Positions 1-7,134 of a DNA stretch of 9,494 nt are shown one piece after another. The position numbers and the translations under genes are program-made. Position 1 is the stretch's first letter. Each line of letters begins with the position of its first letter. The notes beneath the pieces are model-generated. The model made no database searches, was not told the origin of the DNA, and saw only the letters and a list, made by a program, of their open reading frames with translations. The DNA is from an uncultured Alcaligenaceae bacterium (lineage in GTDB: Bacteria; Pseudomonadota; Gammaproteobacteria; Burkholderiales; Burkholderiaceae_B), in contig CALCPT010000659.1 of the NCBI GenBank assembly GCA_937897265.1, forward strand, positions 1 to 9,494, in the 5' to 3' direction.

Positions 1-752
1 TACAGATATCCGTGCGACCACAAATGGGTACGCATATCGCTCAGCAAGTCGGCATTCTCAGCGTAGCGCTCTGCCAAAATATCGCGGGCGCCGTCGAGCG
101 CGGCCTTGACATCGTTGATATTAGCTTCGGCGTTGAAGTACTGTGCGGCGAGCACAGCAGGGTCGCATTGCAGGTCAGTCAAAATGCCGTCGGCTAAGGG
201 CTCTAGTCCCGCTTCACGGGCAATCTGCGCACGGGTACGGCGTTTGACCTTAAACGGAGCATAAAGGTCTTCAAGGCGCTGTTTGGTGTCAGCTTGTTGG
301 ATCGACTTTTCAAGTTCAGGCGTGAGTTTGTTTTGTTCTGTAATCGAGGCCAAGATCGCCGCACGACGCTCTTCGAGGTCGCGCAAATACAGAAGACGCG
401 TGTCCAAGTTGCGCAACACGGTGTCATCTAAACCGCCGGTGGCTTCTTTGCGATAGCGAGCAATGAACGGTACAGTCGAGCCATCGTTGAGCAATTCAAT
501 CACGGCAAGCACTTGTGCGGCACGAATGCCAAGTTCTTGAGCGAGCTGAGCCACAATCCGTACTTCAGCCTCTTGGGACGTGACGGGTGCACTAAATGTG
601 GTCGCCGTTGTGCCAGGCGCCGCAGCGGAGGGCTTTGCAGAAGAGGCAGCAGCAGTGACAGCTACCGTCGCACCGGAGGCAACAGAGGTCGTGTTTGCCG
701 CAGTTGCAGCAGTGGCTTGGGTGGAAGTTTTGGCAGAAGTCGGTTCAGTCAT
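1..752 (-). CDS. tex: Transcription accessory protein Tex, N-terminal part (3' end outside window)
   Basis: Tex is a cytoplasmic nucleic-acid-binding protein linked to transcription and RNA handling; the full protein is usually about 770-800 residues and ends in an S1 domain. Only the first 250 codons are visible. Seen: from about residue 63 the translation follows the family N-terminus, with the helical segment EVRIVAQLAQELGIRAAQVL and the hallmark stretches STVPFIARYRKEATGGLDD (92-110) and LEDLYAPFKVKRRTRAQIA. The YqgF-like, helix-hairpin-helix and S1 domains lie beyond the left edge. The start is ATG at 752-750: an in-frame TAA lies just upstream (about 18 bases) and no other Met occurs until late in the fragment. 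No good Shine-Dalgarno is seen. Odd: residues 4-60 are an Ala/Thr/Ser-rich, low-complexity extension that most Tex proteins lack. It is divergent from the helicase gene. The assignment to Tex is secure. Confidence 0.93.
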   Translation of the reverse strand, partial: MTEPTSAKTSTQATAATAANTTSVASGATVAVTAAASSAKPSAAAPGTTATTFSAPVTSQEAEVRIVAQLAQELGIRAAQVLAVIELLNDGSTVPFIARYRKEATGGLDDTVLRNLDTRLLYLRDLEERRAAILASITEQNKLTPELEKSIQQADTKQRLEDLYAPFKVKRRTRAQIAREAGLEPLADGILTDLQCDPAVLAAQYFNAEANINDVKAALDGARDILAERYAENADLLSDMRTHLWSHGYL

Positions 753-819
753 TGGAATGAGGGCTTTTTAGCTAAGGCAAACGGACGATTTTGCCACACT
801 AAGAGTTCTTATTCAGCTG

Positions 820-837
820 AGGCGGTATGATCCGCCT
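820..837. promoter_or_regulatory. Perfect inverted repeat around a -10-like hexamer between tex and yoaA
   Basis: The sequence AGGCGG-TATGAT-CCGCCT has two perfect 6-base arms flanking TATGAT, which is one base off the sigma-70 -10 consensus. It ends 18 bases before the yoaA ATG, so it could be the yoaA -10 element with an operator or hairpin built around it. No convincing -35 box lies 16-18 bases upstream, so the promoter reading is tentative. The 103-base gap (753-855) must hold the promoters of both divergent genes; I could not place a tex promoter. Confidence 0.35.
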
Positions 838-855
838 AGATTCTTGGTGCCACTT

Positions 856-2841
856 ATGTCAGATCACTCGATTTCTCAGCTTTTTTCGCTCGAAGGGCCC
901 CTTGCCGCTATTGCGCCGGGCTTTCGCGTGCGACCTTCGCAAATCGAGTTGGCCCAGATGGTTGAGCGCACGATTGCCGAACGTTCAACCTTAGTCGCTG
1001 AGGCGGGTACGGGTACCGGCAAAACCTGGGCGTATTTAGTTCCCGCGTTACTGGGGGGCGGCAAAGTGTTGGTGTCGACAGGTACCCGTACCCTGCAGGA
1101 TCAGTTGTTTGCACGCGATTTGCCGCGTGTGCGCGATGCCCTGAGTGTGCCTGCTTCAATCGCCTTGCTCAAGGGGCGCGGCAATTACGTGTGCCACTAT
1201 CATCTTGAAAAGTTACAAACCGAAGATCGTGGCTTAAAGTCGCGCGCTGAAGTGCAGCAGCTGCGTCATATCCAAACCTTTGCACAACAATCGACCACAG
1301 GTGATCGTGCAGATTTGCCGACAGTTCCCGAAGAGGCCGAAATCTGGCAGCGTGTGACCTCAACCCGTGAAAATTGCTTGGGTCAAGACTGCCCTAATGT
1401 TCGCGATTGCTTTGTGTTGAAGGCGCGCCGGCAGGCACAAGAGGCTGACGTGGTTGTGATCAACCACGCCTTGTTTATGGCGGATTTGATGTTGCGCGAC
1501 GAGGGCATTACAGACTTGTTACCCGCCGCTGACACTGTGGTGTTTGACGAAGCGCATCAATTGCCCGATACCGCGACGCGTTTCTTGGGCAATAGCCTGT
1601 CAACCCATCAGCTATTAGATCTGGCTAAGCTCATTGAGATCGCCGGCTTGGCGCACGCCCGAGAGCTCACCAACTGGTCGGAGCAAGCGCGCAGAGTTGA
1701 GCATACGGCCCGCGAGTTGCGTCTGGCCTGCGCCGGGCTTGAGCACATGCCCTCCAAGCGCGTGACCTTTGAGGCGTTTCCTGAGCCCGAGGTCTTTGAT
1801 GCCGCGCGAGCAACCTTACAGTTGGCGCTCGATGAAATCGGCAAGATGCTCGCAAGCGTCGAAGAAAAACATCCCGATCTGGCTGCGGCTGCGCGCACCT
1901 GCCAAGAGCTGGCTGAACGTTTGGCAAAGTGGGGGCAACCTAGTCGCGAGTCGCGTGCGCCAATAGATGATCTGCAGCAGGTGGTTCGTTGGGTTGAGTG
2001 CGGATTACATCACGTGCGTTTGCACGCAGCCCCCCTTTCAGTTGCCGAGGCGTTCTCGCGCTACCGGCAGGGCGGTCAGGCTTGGATCTTTACATCAGCG
2101 ACGCTATCCGTGCATCGTGATTTTTCACATTTCACTTCACGCTTGGGCTTAGACGATGCGCAAACCCTGCGACTTGAGTCGCCGTTTGATTATCCAACTC
2201 AGGCTCTACTTTACGTGCCGCAAGAATTGCCGCCACCGCAATCTGCCGATTTTTTGCCAGCCTTTGTCGATACGCTCATGCCCTTAATTCAAGCCAGTCA
2301 GGGCGGGGCGCTGGTGTTATGCACCACACTGCGTGCGGTCGAACGCGTGGCCGGTTTGATTGGTGATGCCTACGATCGTCTCGGCATCACGTGGCCGCTC
2401 ATGCGACAAGGTAACGGTACACGCCGCGACTTGCTCGAACGGTTTCGTACGCTGGATCATGCGGTTCTGGTCGGAAGCGCAAGCTTCTGGGAGGGCATCG
2501 ATGTTCAGGGTGACCGTTTGACCTTGGTAGCGATTGATAAACTACCCTTCGCGCCACCCGATGATCCTGTACTTGAAGCTCGCCTGAGGGCTTGCCGCAG
2601 TCGCGGTGGCAACCCATTTATGGAATATCAACTGCCAGAAGCAGCGATTGCCCTGAAACAGGGTGCAGGTCGGTTGATTCGTAGCGAAACCGACTGGGGT
2701 GTGTTGATGGTGGGTGATACACGGCTCGTAGATAAGCCTTATGGCAAGCAACTGTGGCGTGGTTTGCCGCCGTTTGCACGTACACGTTCGCTAGATGAGG
2801 CCGTGGCGTTTTATACACGCCACGCCGAGCAAAGTTCTTAA
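856..2841 (+). CDS. yoaA: ATP-dependent DNA helicase YoaA (XPD/DinG-like, iron-sulfur)
   Basis: This is a superfamily 2 DNA helicase of the XPD/DinG group. E. coli YoaA, about 636 residues, works with HolC in replication-fork repair. Seen over 661 residues: Walker A AEAGTGTGKT (48-57); four cysteines placed as [4Fe-4S] ligands (C113, C174, C179, C185, in NYVC and ENCLGQDCPNVRDC); DEAH box (231-234); a SATLSV motif; the SFWEGIDVQGDRL segment; and motif VI QGAGRLIR (602-609). The segments NCLGQDCPNVRDCFVLKARR and FDEAHQLPDTATRFLG closely resemble E. coli YoaA as I recall it, more than DinG, which is also longer. The start is ATG at 856, with a weak GGTG 6 bases before it; TTG 844 and GTG 847 in the same frame are alternatives adding 3-4 residues. 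All helicase motifs are intact, so it should be functional. No hairpin-plus-T terminator follows the stop. Confidence 0.94.
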   Translation: MSDHSISQLFSLEGPLAAIAPGFRVRPSQIELAQMVERTIAERSTLVAEAGTGTGKTWAYLVPALLGGGKVLVSTGTRTLQDQLFARDLPRVRDALSVPASIALLKGRGNYVCHYHLEKLQTEDRGLKSRAEVQQLRHIQTFAQQSTTGDRADLPTVPEEAEIWQRVTSTRENCLGQDCPNVRDCFVLKARRQAQEADVVVINHALFMADLMLRDEGITDLLPAADTVVFDEAHQLPDTATRFLGNSLSTHQLLDLAKLIEIAGLAHARELTNWSEQARRVEHTARELRLACAGLEHMPSKRVTFEAFPEPEVFDAARATLQLALDEIGKMLASVEEKHPDLAAAARTCQELAERLAKWGQPSRESRAPIDDLQQVVRWVECGLHHVRLHAAPLSVAEAFSRYRQGGQAWIFTSATLSVHRDFSHFTSRLGLDDAQTLRLESPFDYPTQALLYVPQELPPPQSADFLPAFVDTLMPLIQASQGGALVLCTTLRAVERVAGLIGDAYDRLGITWPLMRQGNGTRRDLLERFRTLDHAVLVGSASFWEGIDVQGDRLTLVAIDKLPFAPPDDPVLEARLRACRSRGGNPFMEYQLPEAAIALKQGAGRLIRSETDWGVLMVGDTRLVDKPYGKQLWRGLPPFARTRSLDEAVAFYTRHAEQSS

Positions 2842-2858
2842 CAGCCTTTGCGCGCTCT

Positions 2859-2889
2859 CAATTATTCTTATCAATTTGCGTAGTATATT
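2859..2889 (+). promoter_or_regulatory. Candidate operon promoter with a Fur-box-like AT-rich element
   Basis: Between yoaA and the zinc-ribbon peptidase gene, CAATTATTCTTATCAATTT is followed by TTGCGTAGTATATTGCC. TAGTAT (2881-2886) or TATATT (2884-2889) could be a -10 element. The reverse complement of the AT-rich part contains TGATAAGAATAATTG, which matches about 10 of 14 informative positions of the 7-1-7 Fur model TGATAATNATTATCA. This is a by-eye comparison. It is the only promoter-like sequence noticed upstream of the three-gene operon and would leave a leader of about 100 bases. Iron control is inference only. Confidence 0.3.
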
Positions 2890-2916
2890 GCCGAAGCAAC
2901 GAGGTCGGACACTGAA

Positions 2917-2940
2917 CCAGCCGAAGCCTTGTATGGCTGG
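2917..2940. repeat. Small inverted repeat in the operon leader
   Basis: CCAGCC (2917-2922) and GGCTGG (2935-2940) are perfect 6-base complementary arms around a 12-base spacer. An alternative pairing inside it is AGCC (2926-2929) with GGCT (2935-2938). No T tract follows, so it does not look like an intrinsic terminator for yoaA. It may be a leader RNA stem or chance. Confidence 0.3.
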
Positions 2941-2960
2941 CTAAATAACAACCAATAAAT

Positions 2961-2984
2961 ATGATCTACCTGTCTAACAACTAA
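2961..2984 (+). other. Possible 7-codon upstream ORF with a 9-base direct repeat at the start codon
   Basis: ATATGATCT occurs at 2959-2967 and again at 2988-2996, 29 bases apart; the second copy contains the ATG of the zinc-ribbon peptidase. The first copy opens a mini-ORF (MIYLSNN, stop 2982-2984) that ends 5 bases before that ATG in a different frame. Neither ATG has a recognisable Shine-Dalgarno. Reinitiation from a leader peptide is conceivable, but chance duplication is equally possible. Confidence 0.2.
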
Positions 2985-2989
2985 TCTAT

Positions 2990-4702
2990 ATGATCTGCCA
3001 AAATTGTAGGTTGGATCTAAGAGATTCTAGTAAGTTTTGCGGAAACTGCGGTACCCGCGTGATGGATCTTGCGTCATCTTCGCTGAAGCTCTCCTCGACT
3101 CGCCCGCACTCCAACGTGCGAACCTTATTCGTGCTGGGCAGTAATCAGTCTGAGGAGTCGGTCGTTTGGCTTAAGCAGAAGTATCCTTTTTCTAAAATAG
3201 AGCGATTCACCTCGATTGGTGCAATCCGTGAATTATCAGCAAGGATGCATCGCTTAGGACAAATTGAATCAATTTGTTTGGTCGGTACGATAGCCACTGT
3301 GCCCACCGATCGATTATTCGATGACGGCATCACGCAGCGTGCCTCGAAAAATTTGACGAGCCACCATTTCGTCGAGTCAGACTTTTTGTACGGTACACAA
3401 GCGTTTTCGATCGATGAGTTACCTAATCCGTTTGATGCGGATCAAAGTCTTTTGACACGACAGTTACTGCAGAAGATTGGCATTCAACATCTGTCTGACA
3501 TGATACCGGTCGGTCGAATACCGTTCGATCAATTCTGTGATTGGCGTTCATATCTAGAATCACTTGACAAGGATTTAAGTGACGCGACGGTCGAATGGGT
3601 GGCGTTGACCGCAAACGAAGAAGATTGGATATGGGAGTGCGAGGTCATTTTTAATTGTTTGGACGTGCGCGCCAGCCTCTACATTGTCCCGCCGCATGAC
3701 GAGTATTCAGACTTTCTTGACAACGTCAGCCTGAGAGGCAGAACGAATGCGACTGTTAAGCGAATACTTATTAATGGGCACGGAGCCGAGCCCGACGGTT
3801 CGGGAAGACAGTCCTTTTATTTTTATTCAGACGACACGGACACCAACAGCGGGTTTGCCAATGATTTCTCTGAGTTGACGGATTGCGACGGCGATTCGTT
3901 GTTTTTATTCGCCTGTCACGGTGGAGATTCTGGTTGGTGGGACAGTGGCCTGCTCTGTCGATTTCTAGGCAATGGAGGAAGGGTTGCCATCGCGGCATCT
4001 TCTAATGTTTATTGCACGCAACCCTCTGAACAAGAACATCAAGAGGTACCTCCTGGCGCACTACAAGTCTGTGCTGAGTTTTGGACGGCCGCCGACACGG
4101 GTTTATCTGCTGGGGCAGCGCTAGTGTATGCAAAACAAAAAGCCCTGGTTGACGCCCTTGAACGACACCCAACATTCTTTGCGCGATGTCTGAAGGAAGT
4201 TTTGCACTTTTCGCTGTATGGCGCCCCTTGGGTCTCTTTACCAAACAAAGAAAACAAAAATAAATTTAGCCAGATAGGTCTGCCTAGGCAACAGTTCGAG
4301 CCCAAACCTTCGTTACTCGAGCAGGTCCGAGCGGGCAACTTCCGTCTCCCCCTAAGTGCAGGACAGGATAAAATCCTGACCGATATCAGACAAAAATTAC
4401 GGACGTCGCTCGGGGCTGATGCCTCGTTTTTTTCTTTGCAAGCGGATCAAGTGTTAAAACGCTATCAACAGATCGGCGTATTTAGCCACTTGAGCAGGGC
4501 TCTTGGCGACGCGGGCTTGGACCTTACTCGAGCATCGTTTCAGGCTTTACAGCTTGGTGAAAAACGATTTCATCTTGCCGAGATACCGACGCTGCCTGGC
4601 AAGCGGGCAGGTGCATTAGTAGTGATGGACGACCGGGGTACCTTAATTCAGAAATATCAATTGAAGGAAAGCAAATGGCCGCAAACGACGATCAAATTGT
4701 GA
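2990..4702 (+). CDS. Zinc-ribbon protein with gingipain-like (C25, caspase-fold) cysteine peptidase domain
   Basis: Seen in 570 residues: an N-terminal Cys4 zinc ribbon (C3, C6, C17, C20); a Ser-rich linker to about 40; then a long alpha/beta domain to about 425. It has a DMIPVGRIPF segment near 170, which in C25 peptidases reads D-x-x-x-GRIP before the core. A hydrophobic strand ending INGHG supplies a likely catalytic His264, and strand SLFLFACHGGDSGWW supplies a likely nucleophile Cys309. GGRVAIAASS follows, and LYGAPWVSL near 410-420 recalls the LLGDP end of C25 domains. The His-Cys spacing of 45 suits clan CD (caspases, gingipains, separase). The C-terminal 140 residues are unrecognised. 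Known C25 enzymes such as gingipains are secreted; this one has no signal peptide and begins with a zinc ribbon, so an intracellular role is inferred. The start is fixed by the zinc ribbon beginning at residue 3 and an in-frame TAA at 2975. It is the first gene of the operon and overlaps the next by 28 bases. Substrate unknown. Confidence 0.75.
   Translation: MICQNCRLDLRDSSKFCGNCGTRVMDLASSSLKLSSTRPHSNVRTLFVLGSNQSEESVVWLKQKYPFSKIERFTSIGAIRELSARMHRLGQIESICLVGTIATVPTDRLFDDGITQRASKNLTSHHFVESDFLYGTQAFSIDELPNPFDADQSLLTRQLLQKIGIQHLSDMIPVGRIPFDQFCDWRSYLESLDKDLSDATVEWVALTANEEDWIWECEVIFNCLDVRASLYIVPPHDEYSDFLDNVSLRGRTNATVKRILINGHGAEPDGSGRQSFYFYSDDTDTNSGFANDFSELTDCDGDSLFLFACHGGDSGWWDSGLLCRFLGNGGRVAIAASSNVYCTQPSEQEHQEVPPGALQVCAEFWTAADTGLSAGAALVYAKQKALVDALERHPTFFARCLKEVLHFSLYGAPWVSLPNKENKNKFSQIGLPRQQFEPKPSLLEQVRAGNFRLPLSAGQDKILTDIRQKLRTSLGADASFFSLQADQVLKRYQQIGVFSHLSRALGDAGLDLTRASFQALQLGEKRFHLAEIPTLPGKRAGALVVMDDRGTLIQKYQLKESKWPQTTIKL
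4664..4668 (+). promoter_or_regulatory. Ribosome binding site inside the preceding gene
   Basis: AAGGA lies 6 bases before ATG 4675, within the last codons of the peptidase gene. It decides the start of the second operon gene and points to coupled translation across the 28-base overlap. Confidence 0.65.
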
Positions 4703-7134
4703 CACGCTACGTTGCAAGACGCCTAAATAAGGCATTGCTTGAGACACTGATGCCTCGGGCATCCGATATCTCTTCGTCAAGCTCATCGGACAATAAAGTC
4801 AAAGAAGAATCCACTGGCTTCAGTGCAATTTGGGAAGGTGCCAAGAAAATTGGTGTCAGTTTAGGGGCGATATTTCAAAATCTGCTCTCTACGAAAAAGA
4901 CTACACCCATCAGTCAATATAAAAAAGGCGCCAGCGGGCCGGCTTTTGCCAATCTTTATGGCTACCACTTGGTCGTTTTAAACGAAGGCCGGATTACTGT
5001 ATTCAAAGACCCCGGTCTGCAAGCCCCACCGAAAACCGCCGAGGTTTTTCTAATCGCAGACTTAAAAGGTCTATCACTCGCACGCATCACCGGAACAGTC
5101 AATGCAAAAGCCTTTAACGGAATCTCGGTTGGGCAATTTGAGCAAGGAATCTACGCGATTGACTTATGGCTTGATCCGGGTGAGATAGGCGTCGGCGGAC
5201 AACCCGCCCCTGAGGCAGCAGAGCGAATCGGTCGTTTCTTACAGAACTTTATGTCTGGCCGAGATGATCTGACGCTTGAAGACTTTTGCGCGCGCGCTCA
5301 GGCTCAACTCAATCCTTTCGTGCGTAATTTGCTCGATATGCCAGTGCCACAAATTGCGTGGGAGCAAGGGCAAGAGACTGCCGTTGATAAGGGCCAACTG
5401 GATCAAGCGCTCGATGAGTTGAAGCGTAGCGCTTTGCAACTATTGGGATTATCGACATTTGTCAGATTTCGCCCTGGCTCACAAATCTTTCGTCACCAAA
5501 TCACGCTCGATGAGAATACCCTAGCCTTAGCGCAAAAATATGCAGCTAAGCCAACGGGTTTAAATCAATTTAATCAAAAGAATTGGCAGTGCGCTAACTC
5601 TGGGTGTAAGCACGAGAATGATCTAAGTAATGCCTTTTGTGAAGAGTGTGGCAGTCCAAAGCCCTCGGCGGTGCTTGAGGCGAGCGTTGCAGCGCGGGGC
5701 GATTCTGCCCGTCGACTGATCTCGGCAGATGGTGAGCAGTTAATTTTTGATCTGTCTTTCGTTTCGTACGATCAGCCCAATGTTCGCACTGATGAAATAG
5801 CCGGTCAGTGTGTTGATGTGTTACGACCACTATGCCAAAAATTATCGACTTCGCGTTTTGGCGAGGTAGAGGTGCTACAAGCGGTCGCTCGTGCACTGAA
5901 CGAGAGAATGGCTACGGGAACGCTCGGCCCGATTGGTGAGTTTTCGATTATTGATTTTAGAAGTGCTGACGCCGACTGGCGCTTACAAACCCGCGCTCAG
6001 ATTCGTGAGCAATTGCGCGAGCTTGAGGGGCAACAGGCTCAGTTCGAAATCGCGGATGCCGACTTTGCGTTGCGCCAAGCGCAACGAATTCGAGACGTGC
6101 GTGACGCAGAGCATAATCATCAGGTTGAGCGCGACAGCCTGGCACAGCACCGTACAGACTTAGATATTGATTTTGAGCGTCAGCAAATAGATGCGAAACA
6201 AAAGGTCGATGAAAATCGATTGTTTGTTGAGCGCGAAATTGATATGTTGCGGGATGGTCGTACGTTAGGCCGTGAAACGCGTCGCCTTGATCGCGAGGAT
6301 TTACAAGAGGCAACCAAGTCTGATCGCTCGGATCAATTATCCCAGCTTGATCATGAAATGGGGCTTGAAAATAAAGTCTTAGCGCACGACTTATCAAAAG
6401 AGCAATTGCTCACCCAGGCCAAACTTTCTAAAGAAGATTTACTTGGGCAAGCTGCAAGAGCTAAGGCAGAGTTGGATGCCTCTGTTGAAGACCGCTTGGC
6501 TCGGTTACGTGCCAAGCGCGGTATCGATATCATTACTCACGAGCAGACCTCCGAACTCAATAAAAAGCGCTCCGAACAAGAGTTTGATTTGAATAAAAAG
6601 CGCTCTGAGCAAGAAATTGAACTTGAGCGTGTTCGGTTAGAGCATGAGCTTCAATTGCAAAAGCTAAAGATGATGGCTGATATTGAGATTGCCCAAAAAG
6701 AGCAGTTCAAGGGCATGACACCAGCACAAATATTGGCGATGCAGGCGAAGCTGTTGGTCGATGCCGGCGCGACTGAAGCGCTCAGAAATCTAACCTCAGC
6801 GGATGCGGCCGTTTCAAGCGCCTCTGTCGACGCCAAAGTGGCGGAGACCAAAGCCGAGATGCTCGAGCGCATGCTCGCCATGCAAAAAGAATCAAATGAA
6901 AGTTCGACGACTCGTCAAATGGAAGTCATGATGGCAGCGCTCAATGCGCAGAAAGAATCCGCGGCGAAAGTCGATCAAGTGAACGAAAGAACCGTGGCCA
7001 GTGCCGAACGCTGGAATGAAAAATCTATAGATGCCATGGCCAAGGTTGCGGCAACGGCGGCGGGTAATAAAGGAAACGCCAAAGCCGACGCCCCTGCGGC
7101 TAAGGACGATGCTAGCAAGGGAAAAGATGTCTGA
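4675..7134 (+). CDS. Scaffold-like protein: two SPFH/band-7-like regions, RanBP2-type zinc finger, long hendecad coiled coil
   Basis: I do not recognise this 819-residue protein as a named family. Seen in order: a helical N-terminus and Ser-rich stretch (1-50); a beta-rich region (about 90-290) with LYGYHLVVLNEGRITVFKDPG, laid out like the start of SPFH domains of the bacterial zinc-ribbon/virion-core-like group; a zinc finger (W304, C306, C311, N315, C322, C325) with the exact RanBP2 spacing W-x-C-x4-C-x3-N-x6-C-x2-C; a second region (about 345-440, ISADGEQLIFDLSFVSYDQP then helices) again SPFH-like; a highly charged coiled coil (about 440-680) with 11-residue repeats; a short KGMTPAQILAMQAK segment; further helix; and an Ala/Lys/Asp-rich tail. 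No signal peptide or membrane segment is seen. SPFH proteins commonly oligomerise into rings through such coiled coils, so a multimeric cytoplasmic or membrane-peripheral scaffold is inferred. It lies between the peptidase and another zinc-ribbon protein and may recruit, activate or be cut by the peptidase. The SPFH assignment is a by-eye guess; the zinc finger and coiled coil are firm. Confidence 0.72.
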   Translation: MAANDDQIVTRYVARRLNKALLETLMPRASDISSSSSSDNKVKEESTGFSAIWEGAKKIGVSLGAIFQNLLSTKKTTPISQYKKGASGPAFANLYGYHLVVLNEGRITVFKDPGLQAPPKTAEVFLIADLKGLSLARITGTVNAKAFNGISVGQFEQGIYAIDLWLDPGEIGVGGQPAPEAAERIGRFLQNFMSGRDDLTLEDFCARAQAQLNPFVRNLLDMPVPQIAWEQGQETAVDKGQLDQALDELKRSALQLLGLSTFVRFRPGSQIFRHQITLDENTLALAQKYAAKPTGLNQFNQKNWQCANSGCKHENDLSNAFCEECGSPKPSAVLEASVAARGDSARRLISADGEQLIFDLSFVSYDQPNVRTDEIAGQCVDVLRPLCQKLSTSRFGEVEVLQAVARALNERMATGTLGPIGEFSIIDFRSADADWRLQTRAQIREQLRELEGQQAQFEIADADFALRQAQRIRDVRDAEHNHQVERDSLAQHRTDLDIDFERQQIDAKQKVDENRLFVEREIDMLRDGRTLGRETRRLDREDLQEATKSDRSDQLSQLDHEMGLENKVLAHDLSKEQLLTQAKLSKEDLLGQAARAKAELDASVEDRLARLRAKRGIDIITHEQTSELNKKRSEQEFDLNKKRSEQEIELERVRLEHELQLQKLKMMADIEIAQKEQFKGMTPAQILAMQAKLLVDAGATEALRNLTSADAAVSSASVDAKVAETKAEMLERMLAMQKESNESSTTRQMEVMMAALNAQKESAAKVDQVNERTVASAERWNEKSIDAMAKVAATAAGNKGNAKADAPAAKDDASKGKDV
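6391..6456 (+). repeat. Two tandem 33-base units coding 11-residue coiled-coil repeats (copy set 1)
   Basis: Residues 573-583 (LSKEQLLTQAK) and 584-594 (LSKEDLLGQAA) are adjacent, clearly related 11-mers. The DNA has diverged at many third positions while the protein stays conserved, so this is an old duplication kept by selection. Eleven-residue periodicity is typical of hendecad (near-straight) coiled coils. Confidence 0.7.
6556..6621 (+). repeat. Two near-identical tandem 33-base units coding 11-residue coiled-coil repeats (copy set 2)
   Basis: Residues 628-638 (LNKKRSEQEFD) and 639-649 (LNKKRSEQEIE) share 9 of 11 positions, and the DNA shares the run AATAAAAAGCGCTC. The pattern continues in degenerate form as LERVRLEHELQ and LQKLKMMADIE to about residue 671. 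The high DNA identity suggests a more recent duplication than the set at 6391. Confidence 0.8.
7117..7121 (+). promoter_or_regulatory. Ribosome binding site for the third operon gene
   Basis: AAGGG lies 5 bases before ATG 7127, inside the end of the scaffold gene. It supports ATG 7127 as the start and gives an 8-base overlap (7127-7134) with the upstream stop codon, typical of translational coupling. Confidence 0.65.

Noticed and set aside
513..830. Cys/Arg/Gly/Ser-rich plus-strand open frame
   Set aside because: It is antisense to the Tex coding sequence, and its composition is a by-product of the Ala/Thr-rich tail read in another frame.
844..855. TTG 844 or GTG 847 as the yoaA start
   Set aside because: They add only 3-4 residues with no family match or ribosome site; ATG 856 has a weak GGTG at proper spacing.
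2917..2940. Intrinsic terminator for yoaA
   Set aside because: The stem is short, the loop is long, and no T run follows.
3900..4000. Assignment of the peptidase as a classical metacaspase (C14)
   Set aside because: The Cys motif is ACHGG and not the metacaspase DxCHSG, and the upstream GRIP segment and downstream LYGAPW fit C25 better.
5957..6397. 146-codon open frame on the minus strand
   Set aside because: It lies wholly inside the scaffold gene's coiled-coil region, its product shows no recognisable motif, and the plus-strand frame has clear repeats and zinc-finger context.
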